DNA of 64,000 nt, taken from Zhouia spongiae (GTDB taxonomy: Bacteria; Bacteroidota; Bacteroidia; Flavobacteriales; Flavobacteriaceae). Of the stretch, positions 43,569-56,642 are shown one piece after another. The stretch spans positions 2,344,804 through 2,408,803 of the forward strand of contig NZ_CP094326.1 in NCBI RefSeq assembly GCF_022760175.1. Direction: 5' to 3'. The position numbers and the translations under genes were made by a program. The notes beneath the pieces were generated by a model. It searched no databases. It saw only the letters and a list, made by a program, of their open reading frames with translations, and was not told the DNA's origin. The first letter of the stretch is position 1. Each line of letters opens with the position of its first letter.

Positions 43569-44123
43569 TTATTTAGACTTTTTAGGAGCTATGAACATAG
43601 TCATACGCTTACCCTCAAGTTTAGGCATCTGTTCTACTTTCCCCAGCTCTTCTAATTCAGAAGCCAGACGTAAAAGTAAAATTTCACCTTGATCTTTATA
43701 TACAATAGAACGTCCTTTAAAGAACACATAAGCTTTTAATTTAGCCCCGTCTTTTAAGAACTTCTCTGCGTGTTTCTTTTTAAATTGGTAGTCGTGGTCA
43801 TCAGTTTGCGGACCAAAACGAATTTCTTTAACGATAACTTTAGTTGCTTTGGATTTTAAAGCTTTATCGCGTTTCTTCTGTTCGTAAAGAAACTTTTTGT
43901 AATCCATTATTTTACAAACGGGAGGCTTTGCATTTGGAGAAATCTCTACCAAATCTAATTCCAGTTCCTGAGCTTTCGCAAAAGCTTCTTTGGTTGGGTA
44001 AACTCCCATTTCAACATTATCGCCTACCAATCTCACTTCAGGTACACGAATTTTATCGTTAATTCTGTGTAGTTCCTGAACTTGTCTCTGTTGTGGACGA
44101 CGATTATTTCTTCTAATTGCTAT
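43569..44123 (-). CDS. infC: Translation initiation factor IF-3, non-ATG start
   Basis: IF-3 controls start-codon fidelity and subunit splitting. The conserved N-terminal region extends upstream of the first ATG-like codon (a GTG at 44036): codons back to a TAA at 44127-44129 read [20 protein letters not shown] and [14 protein letters not shown], clearly IF-3. The only possible starts in that stretch are ATA (44123) or ATT (44117), giving 184 or 182 residues; I give the longer. The downstream part has YDYKKFLYE-like [13 protein letters not shown] and the KK-rich C-domain. It sits 30 bases after thrS. Confidence 0.92.
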   Translation of the reverse strand: MAIRRNNRRPQQRQVQELHRINDKIRVPEVRLVGDNVEMGVYPTKEAFAKAQELELDLVEISPNAKPPVCKIMDYKKFLYEQKKRDKALKSKATKVIVKEIRFGPQTDDHDYQFKKKHAEKFLKDGAKLKAYVFFKGRSIVYKDQGEILLLRLASELEELGKVEQMPKLEGKRMTMFIAPKKSK

Positions 44124-44153
44124 GGCTTATAATTTTTTAGTTAAACTTTATTT

Positions 44154-46097
44154 TTATTTAAACGGTTTTAAGTTACTACTGATTTCTTTATTAACCAAAT
44201 CCGTAAACAATTTTACAGGCATGCTACCCAAATCCCCTTCTCCATGTTTTCTGACCGATACGGTAGCTTCCTTTTCCTCATTTTCTCCGACAATAAGCAT
44301 AAAAGGAATTTTATTCATCTCAGCCTCTCTTATTTTTTTCCCTATGGTCTCGTTGCGGTTATCAACGAGGGCGCGAATTTCGGCATTTTCTAATAAATTT
44401 AAAACTTTTTCAGCATATTTTTCGTATTTCTCGCTGAGAGAGAGTATGATAGCCTGTTCTGGCATTAACCACAAAGGGAAGTTTCCTCCGGTATGTTCAA
44501 GCAATATGGCTACAAAACGTTCCATACTGCCAAAAGGAGCTCTGTGTATCATGACCGGTCTGTGTAATTTATCATCACTTCCTTTATATGATAAGTCAAA
44601 CCGTTCCGGTAAGTTATAATCCACCTGGATTGTACCCAGCTGCCATTTTCTTCCCAGGGCATCTTTTACCATGAAGTCTAGTTTTGGCCCATAGAAAGCA
44701 GCTTCTCCTGTTTCTACAACATAGTTCAGCCCTTTTTCATTGGCTGCATTGATAATAGCGTTTTCTGCCTTTTCCCAGTTATCCGTACTGCCGATGTATT
44801 TATCAGGATTTTCAGGATCTCTTAATGAAACCTGAGCCGTAAAATCTTCAAAGCCTAATGACCCGAACACATAAAGAACCAGGTCGATCACATTCTTAAA
44901 CTCTTCGTCTAATTGTTCGGGAGTACAGAATATATGAGCATCGTCCTGAGTAAACCCTCTTACTCTGGTCAGGCCGTGTAGTTCGCCACTTTGCTCGTAC
45001 CTGTATACTGTTCCGAACTCTGCGTAGCGTTTAGGTAAATCTTTATAGCTCCATGGTTTTGCGTTATAGATCTCACAGTGATGAGGACAGTTCATCGGTT
45101 TTAATAAAAACTCTTCATCTTCTTTTGGAGTATGGATCGGCTGAAAGCTGTCTTCCCCGTATTTAGCATAATGACCCGAAGTAACATATAGTTCTTTTTG
45201 TCCGATATGAGGAGACACTACTTGTTCATAACCTGCTTTTTGCTGGGCTTTTTTTAAGAATTGTTCAAGACGCTCACGCAAGGCAGCTCCTTTTGGAAGC
45301 CATAGCGGAAGTCCTTGTCCTACTTTCGGAGAAAAAGTAAATAAATCCAGCTCTTTGCCAAGCTTTCTGTGGTCTCTTTTCTTTGCTTCCTCGAGTAGTT
45401 CCAGATATTCTTTTAATTCTTTTTGTTTAGGGAATGAAATACCATATACCCTTGTCAATTGTGGGTTTTTCTCATCGCCTCTCCAATAAGCTCCGGCAGC
45501 AGACAATAATTTAACTGCTTTTATATGTCCTGTGTTGGGTATATGTCCGCCACGACATAAATCTGTAAAAGTAGCGTGGTCACAAAAAGTAATAGTACCA
45601 TCTTCTAAATGATCGATAAGTTCAACCTTAAACTCATTGCCTTGTTCCTTATAATAGGCCAGGGCATCAGCTTTGCTTACGGATCTCATTTTAAATTCAT
45701 ACTTCCCTCTTGCTATCTCCAGCATCCTTTTCTCAATCTCGACAAAATCCTTTTCGGAAATTGTTCTATCTCCGAAGTCAACATCGTAGTAAAAACCATT
45801 ATCTATAGCCGGACCAATAGTTAACTTGATGCCTGGGTATAGTTCTTCCAGAGCCTGGGCTAAAACGTGAGCACTCGAATGCCAGAAGGCTTTTTTACCC
45901 TCATCGTTGTTCCAGGTATAAAGAACAAGACTACCATCGGTGGTTAAAGGGGTTGCTGTTTCTATTGTCTCTCCATTAAAACTAGCTGAAATAACGTTTC
46001 TGGCCAAGCCTTCACTGATACTCTTGGCAACATCCATTGGAGTTGAGTTTACTTCAAACTCCTTTACCGAACCATCTGGTAATGTAATCTTGATCAT
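44154..46097 (-). CDS. thrS: Threonyl-tRNA synthetase
   Basis: The 647-residue class II synthetase has the TGS domain ([16 protein letters not shown], 1-60), the editing domain with the metal-type [11 protein letters not shown] motif (about 74-84), and the catalytic core with [23 protein letters not shown] and the C-terminal anticodon-binding domain. Length is normal. It is the first gene of the thrS-infC-rpmI-rplT group; a minus-strand -7 box TATCTTTG lies at 46124-46131. Confidence 0.98.
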   Translation of the reverse strand: MIKITLPDGSVKEFEVNSTPMDVAKSISEGLARNVISASFNGETIETATPLTTDGSLVLYTWNNDEGKKAFWHSSAHVLAQALEELYPGIKLTIGPAIDNGFYYDVDFGDRTISEKDFVEIEKRMLEIARGKYEFKMRSVSKADALAYYKEQGNEFKVELIDHLEDGTITFCDHATFTDLCRGGHIPNTGHIKAVKLLSAAGAYWRGDEKNPQLTRVYGISFPKQKELKEYLELLEEAKKRDHRKLGKELDLFTFSPKVGQGLPLWLPKGAALRERLEQFLKKAQQKAGYEQVVSPHIGQKELYVTSGHYAKYGEDSFQPIHTPKEDEEFLLKPMNCPHHCEIYNAKPWSYKDLPKRYAEFGTVYRYEQSGELHGLTRVRGFTQDDAHIFCTPEQLDEEFKNVIDLVLYVFGSLGFEDFTAQVSLRDPENPDKYIGSTDNWEKAENAIINAANEKGLNYVVETGEAAFYGPKLDFMVKDALGRKWQLGTIQVDYNLPERFDLSYKGSDDKLHRPVMIHRAPFGSMERFVAILLEHTGGNFPLWLMPEQAIILSLSEKYEKYAEKVLNLLENAEIRALVDNRNETIGKKIREAEMNKIPFMLIVGENEEKEATVSVRKHGEGDLGSMPVKLFTDLVNKEISSNLKPFK

Positions 46098-46123
46098 TAA
46101 TTATGATTTTAAATTTCGAGATG

Positions 46124-46131
46124 CAAAGATA
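46124..46131 (-). promoter_or_regulatory. -7 promoter element of thrS
   Basis: Minus-strand TATCTTTG fits TAnnTTTG, about 26 bases before the thrS ATG. Confidence 0.5.
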
Positions 46132-46183
46132 ATAGGAAGTTGTAAAGCATACAATAGTATAATGTCTTTATATAAGGTGCTCC

Positions 46184-46465
46184 TTAAAGGATGTCGTGCC
46201 ATTCGGCATGCTTGTTTATCGTTGCTTTGGCAAAAGGGCATAAGGGAATGATCTTAACTCTTTTATCTCTGGCAAAAGCTATGGCCCTTTCAACGAGTTT
46301 CAATCCTACGCCTTGTCCTTTTAATATAGGGTTTACATCAGTGTGATCAATAATAAACTTGTCACTACCGGCCCAGGTATAGGTCATATGTGCTACATCT
46401 TTGTCCTCTTCTGTGATATAGAACTTTCCGTGTTTCCCGTCGTCTTGTTGGAGTATTTCAGTCAT
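46184..46465 (-). CDS. GNAT-like N-acetyltransferase (YjdJ type)
   Basis: This 93-residue protein is a short GNAT domain with HMTYTWAGSDKFIIDHTDV and KGQGVGLKLVERAIAFARDK, the latter the acetyl-CoA-binding motif Q/R-x-x-G-x-G/A. These small proteins are close to YjdJ; substrate unknown. The start ATG at 46465 follows AT-rich sequence with a near-consensus -7 box. Confidence 0.85.
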   Translation of the reverse strand: MTEILQQDDGKHGKFYITEEDKDVAHMTYTWAGSDKFIIDHTDVNPILKGQGVGLKLVERAIAFARDKRVKIIPLCPFAKATINKHAEWHDIL

Positions 46466-46940
46466 TAGTATATATATAATGTTTCTTATTTATTTAAAGA
46501 TAGTATATCTTAATGAGTTGAAAGCTTAAAATGTCCTTTTATACTTTATTTCTGTTAACACGATAAAGGATAACCTATCAGTACTGACTATCCCTATCGC
46601 GATTTCGTGATACGCTTTGGTCTGGTATGGAATTTCTTTTCTTAATATATATAATATATAAGGTATTCATATGCATTTGAGATAAAGTCGGGGTATACTA
46701 CTATTGTATAATAGTGTTGTTCCGGTGTATCTGCTATTTAAAATGATGTTTAGCTCAGGGTTTCGGTTGCTTTAAAGTTGTTCAGGCCCGGTGTTGGCCC
46801 GGTTATACTTTATATATAAGGTAGGGCAGATAGATGATTGTGCTAAAGGAGATCGGATTGTCTGCGTTGTTTTGAAAATAATTTTGGAGTTAAAGAGCTA
46901 GAAATAAACGGGGTATAAAAAAACTTTAAAAAAACTTGAG
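46466..46940. other. AT-rich intergenic region upstream of the rrn promoters
   Basis: I see no convincing gene or RNA in this stretch. It contains runs of TATATA and short inverted repeats, and precedes the three rrn promoters. Confidence 0.5.
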
Positions 46941-46947
46941 AATGATG

Positions 46948-46980
46948 TTTGGAAAAGTGGATAAAAGAGTTTTATATTTG
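46948..46980 (+). promoter_or_regulatory. rrn promoter P1
   Basis: A -33 TTTG (46948-46951) and a -7 TATATTTG (46973-46980), 21 bases apart, are followed by CACCCGCTTTGAGAGA. The same module recurs twice downstream. Confidence 0.85.
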
Positions 46981-47092
46981 CACCCGCTTTGAGAGAGAGA
47001 CGATGCGTTGGGATAAGCGAAGTTCATAGACATAGTGCGGGATATAGAAGATTAAGGCGATAAAATTTTCAGAAAAAAAACTGAAAAAAAAG

Positions 47093-47124
47093 TTTGCTGA
47101 AAAGAAAAAGAGTTTTTACATTTG
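47093..47124 (+). promoter_or_regulatory. rrn promoter P2
   Basis: TTTG at 47093-47096 and TACATTTG at 47117-47124 (20 bases between), preceded by A-rich sequence and followed by CACCCGCTTTGAGAGG. It is 144 bases downstream of P1. Confidence 0.85.
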
Positions 47125-47242
47125 CACCCGCTTTGAGAGGCACGAAATTAACGGGTTTTGAGGAGTGAGTTCATTGAGATGGAGCGGTGTAAAAATGGTT
47201 TAAAACCGGCCGAAAATTTTTTTAAAAAAAAGCAAAAAAAGA

Positions 47243-47275
47243 TTTGGTTTAAATGAAAAAGAGTTTTTATATTTG
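47243..47275 (+). promoter_or_regulatory. rrn promoter P3
   Basis: TTTG at 47243-47246 and TATATTTG at 47268-47275 (21 bases between), followed by CACCCGCTTTACGAAAGG. It is 151 bases downstream of P2 and about 185 bases before 16S. Confidence 0.85.
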
Positions 47276-47459
47276 CACCCGCTTTACGAAAGGGTAGAGC
47301 GACACAAAAAGAGAGAGAACGTAAGTTTCTTTATATAATAAGAGAAGTTCATTGATATATTGTTGACAGCACAATTTTTGGTAAGACAAGAATTAAAACA
47401 AAAAAGACAACGTCATACTTGAGTAAGGACTTATAGTTGGGAATAATATTTAAAGATTA

Positions 47460-48979
<1,520 letters not shown>

Positions 48980-49132
48980 CTAGAGAAAACTGACTGAGGT
49001 TTTTATAAGGGTTTGATGTTGTTTTTTAGCTGTCAATAAGAAGATTGAGGATGATAAATTAAGAATAGTAATAAGATTTATTCATTTATGAAGTTTTTTA
49101 TTAGTTTTTAATTACTCATTATTAATTGATAA

Positions 49133-49206
49133 AGTCTCGTAGCTCAGCTGGTTAGAGCGCTACACTGATAATGTAGAGGTCGGCAGTTCGAGTCTGCCCG
49201 AGACTA
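49133..49206 (+). tRNA. tRNA-Ile (GAT anticodon)
   Basis: Seven-base acceptor pair AGTCTCG/CGAGACT, D stem GCTC/GAGC, anticodon loop CTGATAA (GAT) and T loop TTCGAGT. It lies in the usual 16S-23S spacer position. CCA is not encoded. Confidence 0.97.
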
Positions 49207-49280
49207 CGGAAGTAGTTCAAGGGAATTACGATTAAAAGTTCATTGATTGAAATATTGGAAATTTTAGAAGTTGAGCACTA

Positions 49281-49311
49281 GTTTACAGTACACGGTTTAC
49301 AGTACGCAGTA
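49281..49311. repeat. Short direct repeat in the rrn spacer
   Basis: GTTTACAGTAC occurs at 49281-49291 and again at 49295-49305, followed by a partial third copy GCAGTAC. It lies between the two tRNA genes and has no clear function. Confidence 0.5.
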
Positions 49312-49342
49312 CCTGAATACTGTTATACTGCCGACTGATTAA

Positions 49343-49416
49343 GGGGAATTAGCTCAGCTGGCTAGAGCGCCTGCCTTGCACGCAGGAGGTCATCGGTTCG
49401 ACTCCGATATTCTCCA
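49343..49416 (+). tRNA. tRNA-Ala (TGC anticodon)
   Basis: Acceptor GGGGAAT pairs with ATTCTCC including one G-T pair; D stem GCTC/GAGC; anticodon loop CTTGCAC (TGC) on a CCTGC/GCAGG stem; T loop TTCGACT. CCA is not encoded. Confidence 0.97.
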
Positions 49417-49605
49417 CAAGGCAATGCCTTGAGATGTTAAGTTTCAAGGGTATTGCGACAGAGTTGGTTACTGACTTATGGTCGGTGTCGGCTCTTTATA
49501 AAGTTCATTGACATATTGAGATAAAGATATACGAGAAAAGCAAACAAGTAGAATAGAATCAAAGAATACGGTATTGCATTAATGATAATGTGATACAGCA
49601 AAAGT

Positions 49606-52436
<2,831 letters not shown>

Positions 52437-52520
52437 TGATTCTTTTTCTTGTTAAAATCTTATAAATTTTTATCTCAATATGTTACCTTATTAAAGTAGG
52501 CATTAAGTCACTTAAAGACT

Positions 52521-52627
52521 TAAGGTGGTTACAGCGGTGGGGCTCACCTCTTCCCATTCCGAACAGAGCAGTTAAGCCCACCAGCGCAGATGGTACTACG
52601 AAAGTGGGAGAGTATGTCGCCGCCTTC
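52521..52627 (+). rRNA. rrf: 5S ribosomal RNA
   Basis: AAGGTGG at 52522 pairs with CCGCCTT at 52620-52626 as helix I. The core has CCCATTCCGAACAGAGCAGT and a CAGCGCAGATGGTACTAC loop E region. About 107 bases, 85 bases after 23S. Confidence 0.95.
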
Positions 52628-52631
52628 TTTG

Positions 52632-52666
52632 AAAACCCTTTATCATAACGATAAAGGGTTTTTTGT
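52632..52666 (+). terminator. rrn operon terminator
   Basis: AAAACCCTTTATC pairs with GATAAAGGGTTTT around ATAAC, followed by TTGTTTTTT, five bases after 5S. Confidence 0.92.
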
Positions 52667-52742
52667 TTTTTATACTTCCCTTTTTTTACCTTTTCTGCCG
52701 GAGGCTATGCAGAAAATTACGGATCATACCCAATTGTTGTGT

Positions 52743-53735
52743 TTATGCAAAAATTGTAGTTAATCTATAAAGGAAGAATTCTACATTTTTCACTCCTCTA
52801 AACTGTGCTCTGAACGCTTTTATTTTAGCATTGAAAGATTCAGCCGAAGCATTGGTGCTCCTGTTTATAAAATAATTCAAGATCGATTTATAGTTCATAG
52901 TTATCGTATTAGCTATGGTGTTAAAAGCTTTAAACCCTGTTTGTTCTACATCCTTATACCAGTGTGCTAACTTGGTGTAAGCAGTTTGTATAGAGGTAGC
53001 TGTATTGAATATGTTTCTTAATCCTTGTACTAAATCATATGCTTTTTTGATGTCGGGGTATTGTTCAAAGAGGATTTTGGATCGTATGTGTTGATTTTGT
53101 GTCCAATTGTTGGGTGCTTTATAGAGTAGATACCTACTTCTAGCCAAGAGTTGTTTTCTGGTATCCCCATTAGGAAAGGTTTTTGGAATGAACACTTTTT
53201 GTGTACTCTTACTTTGTTTAATTTGTTCATTTTCTAGGTCAATAGCTTCCCATCGATGTTTGATTCTAATATCTTGTAGTGCTTCTAGGGCTAGTTTTTG
53301 TACATGAAATCGATCTGTTACCTGTATGGCTTTAGGGAAGCATTTTTTGACAATCATTTTCATTGAATGTGCCATATCCAAAGTAATCTCTTTTACCTTA
53401 TCTCTAAGTGTCTTTGGGATTTTAAGCAGTTGTTCTATAATAGGTTCAGCTTTGGTTCCCGCAAGTATAGCTACAATAGCACCTTTCTTACCTTTAGCTT
53501 TTTTATTAGTAATAATAGTGTAGAGTTCTCCTTTGGATAGAGCGGTCTCATCAATAGATAAATACTTACCCATATTCTCAGGAAAGATTAACCAGTCTTT
53601 AGCGTGGGACTTTTGCCTCCACTCTTTAAAATTACTTAGATAATCTCGATAGTGTCGTTGTAACTTCTTGCCATTAACTCCATAAAACCCACCTATGGTG
53701 TGGCAATCATTAGTCTTGGTACTGACCAAGTGCTT
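52743..53735 (-). CDS. IS transposase, catalytic part (ISL3/ISAon1 family)
   Basis: About 330 residues of DDE transposase: YLSIDETALSKGELYTIITN, then EITLDMAHSMKMIVKKCFPKA with VTDRFHVQKLALEAL, and the C-terminal NASAESFNAKIKAFR, all ISL3-type motifs (Asp, Asp, Glu). The frame opens after a TAA at 53736-53738 and has no ATG near its start; a TTG at 53729 is possible. It is in the +1 frame relative to the N-terminal gene, so frameshifting, reinitiation or a mutation is implied. Confidence 0.85.
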   Translation of the reverse strand, partial: KHLVSTKTNDCHTIGGFYGVNGKKLQRHYRDYLSNFKEWRQKSHAKDWLIFPENMGKYLSIDETALSKGELYTIITNKKAKGKKGAIVAILAGTKAEPIIEQLLKIPKTLRDKVKEITLDMAHSMKMIVKKCFPKAIQVTDRFHVQKLALEALQDIRIKHRWEAIDLENEQIKQSKSTQKVFIPKTFPNGDTRKQLLARSRYLLYKAPNNWTQNQHIRSKILFEQYPDIKKAYDLVQGLRNIFNTATSIQTAYTKLAHWYKDVEQTGFKAFNTIANTITMNYKSILNYFINRSTNASAESFNAKIKAFRAQFRGVKNVEFFLYRLTTIFA

Positions 53736-54069
53736 TTAAAAAAGCAGCGAACTCTACGGTCATACGAGTTCCCTGCGCTACCAAATCCCAATTTCGATGC
53801 ACAGCTTGCCCTGTGGTTTTGTCTAGCCATCGACGGCGCTTGATATGTAAATAAACATGCTTGCCACGAACGGGGAAATCCTGAATGGTGATTGCTTTAT
53901 GAAAACCGTGTGAAATAAGTATCTCAGAGGAAAGTTCTTTTGGAATATCATTCTTCTCCTCAAAATAAAGATGAAGAACATCTTTGTTTATTTCATGCTT
54001 AGCAATATCGAAATGAGTAATTAATAGTTCAGGTAAGAGAACCTTTAGTAAGTCAATGTATGGATCCAA
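53710..54069 (-). CDS. IS transposase, N-terminal part (ISAon1-type)
   Basis: This 119-residue protein starts MDPYIDLLKVLLPELLI and ends ...FLKALGQYQD. It matches the separate N-terminal region protein seen with ISAon1-family transposases, including PVRGKHVYLHIKRRRWLDK, which looks like a DNA-binding/zinc-ribbon-like part. Its 3' end overlaps the catalytic frame. Confidence 0.8.
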   Translation of the reverse strand: MDPYIDLLKVLLPELLITHFDIAKHEINKDVLHLYFEEKNDIPKELSSEILISHGFHKAITIQDFPVRGKHVYLHIKRRRWLDKTTGQAVHRNWDLVAQGTRMTVEFAAFLKALGQYQD

Positions 54070-54137
54070 TAAAGTCAGTTTTTAAAACAAAGATCATACT
54101 ATAAATTCAATTTACACACAACTTTTGAGATTGATCC

Positions 54138-54187
54138 CATAACTCCATAACTCCATAACAACATAACAAGATAACTTCATAACAAGA
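54138..54187. repeat. Low-complexity ATAACTCC-type microrepeat
   Basis: CCATAACTCCATAACTCCATAACAACATAACAAGATAAC is a series of degenerate 8-9 base units directly after the IS right end. It carries no gene. Confidence 0.5.
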
Positions 54188-54242
54188 ACTCCGTACTAGC
54201 GATTCATATTGATTTATTAAATTGCAGTTTAATTTTATACTG

Positions 54243-55571
54243 ATGAAAACAGCTTCAGGAGTATTTTATTTTTTATTTCTCGCTCATTTTATTACTTCTG
54301 CCCAGTCATATAAACAAGATCAGGCTCAGTTGAAAGATACAAACGTTTTGTCTTATGGGTTTCCTGAAGATCAAGGTTTGAACGCAGCGTATATAAACCG
54401 TAAGGTGGACTCAATAATGACAAGAGGAATCCAAGAGAGGGCTTTTCCGGGAGCACAGCTTTTGGTAGCTAAAAACAGTACGATTATTTATCATAAGGCA
54501 TTCGGATTTCATACATATGACAGTATAGAGCCGGTAAGTAAAAAAGATCTGTACGATTTGGCATCAGTAACAAAGATTGCAGGACCATTACCTGTTTTAA
54601 TGCAGCTTCACGACCAAGGTAAATTCAACTTAGATGAAAAATTCAGCCGTTATTGGAAGCCATGGCGCCGTAAAAAAGATAAAAAAGATCTGACTGTCAG
54701 AGAAGTCTTGGCGCATCAGGCAGGCTTGAAGCCTTATATTGTATTTGTTAAGGAAGTAATGAAGCATAATAAATATAAAAAGAGGTTTGTCAGAAGCAAA
54801 AAAAATAGTAAATATTCGATACAGGTTTATGACAGCCTGTTCTTAAACAGACATTTTTATAATAAAATGAAACGGATGATCAACAGGTCTGAAGTATCAT
54901 CAGAGAAAAAATATAAGTATTCGGGCCTGAGTTTTCTTTTGTATCCTGAAATTATAGAGCATATCACAGGAGAGCGTTACGAAAAGTATGTGACAGATCG
55001 TATTTATCATCCTTTGGGAGCCTGTAACCTGATATTCAATCCCAACGGGAAATATCCTGACAGCCTGATTGTACCAACAGAAATTGATACAGTTTTCAGA
55101 AAGCATCTGGTAAAAAAATGGGTGCACGATGAAAATGCGGCTTTAATGGGAGGCGTCTCCGGAAATGCCGGTTTATTTGGTACTGCAAACGACCTTGCCA
55201 GGCTGATGCAAATGTATCTGAATATGGGAACATATGGAGGCAAACGTTATATTTCTGAAGCCACCATGAGAGAATTTACCAGGGTGCAGTTTTCAGCTAA
55301 TGATAATAAAAGGGGATTGGGCTTTGATAAACCGTTACTAGATAACCATGAATTAGATATCACTAAGGCTTCGCCGGCACCGGAGGCAAGTATGAACAGT
55401 TTCGGGCACGGCGGGTTTACCGGAACTTATGTCTGGGCTGATCCTGATAACGGGTTGTTATTTATATTTTTATCAAACAGGGTGTATCCGGACAGGAGTC
55501 ATAGAAATTTATATAGTTTAAATATTCGGCCTTCTTTACAACAAGTGTTCTACCTTGCGCACAAAGATTAA
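54243..55571 (+). CDS. Secreted serine hydrolase (beta-lactamase/PBP4* class)
   Basis: The ATG at 54243 gives a signal peptide ending SAQ (about 21); an in-frame ATG at 54222 is less likely. The 442-residue protein has the SxxK motif SVTK (Ser108, Lys111 in DLASVTKIAG), a Tyr-based second motif (YKYSG) and C-terminal HGGFTGT, the class C beta-lactamase/esterase pattern. It may act on peptidoglycan peptides or esters; the true substrate is unknown. Confidence 0.85.
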   Translation: MKTASGVFYFLFLAHFITSAQSYKQDQAQLKDTNVLSYGFPEDQGLNAAYINRKVDSIMTRGIQERAFPGAQLLVAKNSTIIYHKAFGFHTYDSIEPVSKKDLYDLASVTKIAGPLPVLMQLHDQGKFNLDEKFSRYWKPWRRKKDKKDLTVREVLAHQAGLKPYIVFVKEVMKHNKYKKRFVRSKKNSKYSIQVYDSLFLNRHFYNKMKRMINRSEVSSEKKYKYSGLSFLLYPEIIEHITGERYEKYVTDRIYHPLGACNLIFNPNGKYPDSLIVPTEIDTVFRKHLVKKWVHDENAALMGGVSGNAGLFGTANDLARLMQMYLNMGTYGGKRYISEATMREFTRVQFSANDNKRGLGFDKPLLDNHELDITKASPAPEASMNSFGHGGFTGTYVWADPDNGLLFIFLSNRVYPDRSHRNLYSLNIRPSLQQVFYLAHKD

Positions 55572-55572
55572 G

Positions 55573-55580
55573 TATCTTTG
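55573..55580 (+). promoter_or_regulatory. -7 promoter element of the hemolysin III gene
   Basis: TATCTTTG is a full TAnnTTTG match right after the serine hydrolase stop. Only seven bases separate it from the ATG at 55588, so the mRNA would be leaderless or nearly so. Confidence 0.55.
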
Positions 55581-55587
55581 TGGTGTT

Positions 55588-56211
55588 ATGGATCAGACAA
55601 AAAAGGAAGAATTATGGAATGCTGTTTCCCACAGTATAGGAATTATATTGGGGGTGATAGGATTCGTGTTTTTATTGATTTTTGATACTCAGAAAACGGC
55701 ATATAGTACATTGAGTATCGTCTTGTATGCTTCTACGGTTATCATATTATTTTCCGCATCTACCATTTATCATGCGATCAGTGATATTGAGCTTAAAACC
55801 ATTTGGCGTAAGATCGATCATATCAGTATCTATTTATTGATAGCGGGAACATACACGCCTGTATCTTTAATAACATTAGAGAAAGGAAGCGGTTGGCTTA
55901 TATTTTGGATTGTTTGGGGGATTGCTGTGATGGGAACGATTCTTAAAATATTTTTTACAGGGAGATTTGAGGTAATCTCGCTTGTACTGTACCTCGCTAT
56001 GGGATGGTTGATCGTTTTTGATTTAAAAGATTTAGTTGCCAACATATCGGCAGATGGCCTCGGTTTATTAATGTTGGGAGGCGCATTCTACACCATTGGG
56101 GCATTATTTTACGCCGTAAAAAAAATACCATATAATCACGTTATATGGCATTTTTTTGTTTTAGGCGGAGCCGTATCACACTACTTTTTTATTTTATTTG
56201 AGGTTATTTAA
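55588..56211 (+). CDS. Hemolysin III (YqfA/TrhA) family membrane protein
   Basis: The ATG at 55588 gives a 207-residue protein starting MDQTKKEELWNAVSHSIGII; a longer frame overlaps the previous gene. Seven predicted membrane helices and the family motifs ENAVSHSIG-like NAVSHSIG, SASTIYHAI and CQHHxxWH-like HVIWHFFVLGGAVSHY are present. The family belongs to the PAQR/hemolysin III group; function in cell membranes is uncertain. It ends in a short overlap with the convergent DUF4268 gene. Confidence 0.92.
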   Translation: MDQTKKEELWNAVSHSIGIILGVIGFVFLLIFDTQKTAYSTLSIVLYASTVIILFSASTIYHAISDIELKTIWRKIDHISIYLLIAGTYTPVSLITLEKGSGWLIFWIVWGIAVMGTILKIFFTGRFEVISLVLYLAMGWLIVFDLKDLVANISADGLGLLMLGGAFYTIGALFYAVKKIPYNHVIWHFFVLGGAVSHYFFILFEVI

Positions 56212-56636
56212 GATTTTATAAAATCTTCAAAATCGGTATAGAACTCTTCAAACTTTTGCATTTTTTCATTTAAGAAGACCATGGTTTCCTGCCAGGTATT
56301 CTTATTATGGACACAGACACCGTTCAGTTGAACATATACCCTTGAGATTTCCTTTCCGTTTTCCAGAAAATAAATGTCTTCATAAATCACATCCGGAAGA
56401 TAGTTTTCTGTCAGAACCGTTTTTAGCGATTCCATCTTCTCATAGTATTTGATCCTGTTTTCCAGATTGTCGTCTTCAATATCAATTGAGACAATAGCCC
56501 TTTTCGTGTCGAAATGGAATTTAAATGAAAAATCCTTTATTTTGGTATGATATAAGATCCATTTTCGTGGAAATGACTTGCCGAACGAAATCCAGAATTC
56601 CTGCCGTATTTTTTTTGACTCTTCCCTGCTAAACAT
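56208..56636 (-). CDS. DUF4268 domain protein
   Basis: This 142-residue protein starts MFSREESKKIRQEFWISFGK and has GVCVHNKNTWQETMVFL near its end, matching DUF4268. These are soluble proteins of Bacteroidota with unknown function. It overlaps the hemolysin III gene by four bases and follows the ZIP gene by six bases on the same strand. Confidence 0.85.
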   Translation of the reverse strand: MFSREESKKIRQEFWISFGKSFPRKWILYHTKIKDFSFKFHFDTKRAIVSIDIEDDNLENRIKYYEKMESLKTVLTENYLPDVIYEDIYFLENGKEISRVYVQLNGVCVHNKNTWQETMVFLNEKMQKFEEFYTDFEDFIKS

Positions 56637-56642
56637 AAACGA

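Larger units (their letters stand above)
52721..54137 (-). mobile_element. ISL3/ISAon1-like insertion sequence
   Basis: About 1.4 kb with two leftward transposase frames. Imperfect terminal inverted repeats seem to be GGATCATACCC...GTTGTGT at the left (from 52721) and the complement of TTACACACAACTTTTGAGATTGATCC at the right (to about 54137), roughly 18 of 26 bases matching. No target-site duplication is visible. It lies 55 bases after the rrn terminator. Exact ends are uncertain. Confidence 0.65.

Noticed and set aside
52713-54145. Target-site duplication flanking the IS
   Set aside because: The eight bases on each side (AAAATTAC-like and ATAACTCC) do not match, and the ends are not exactly defined.
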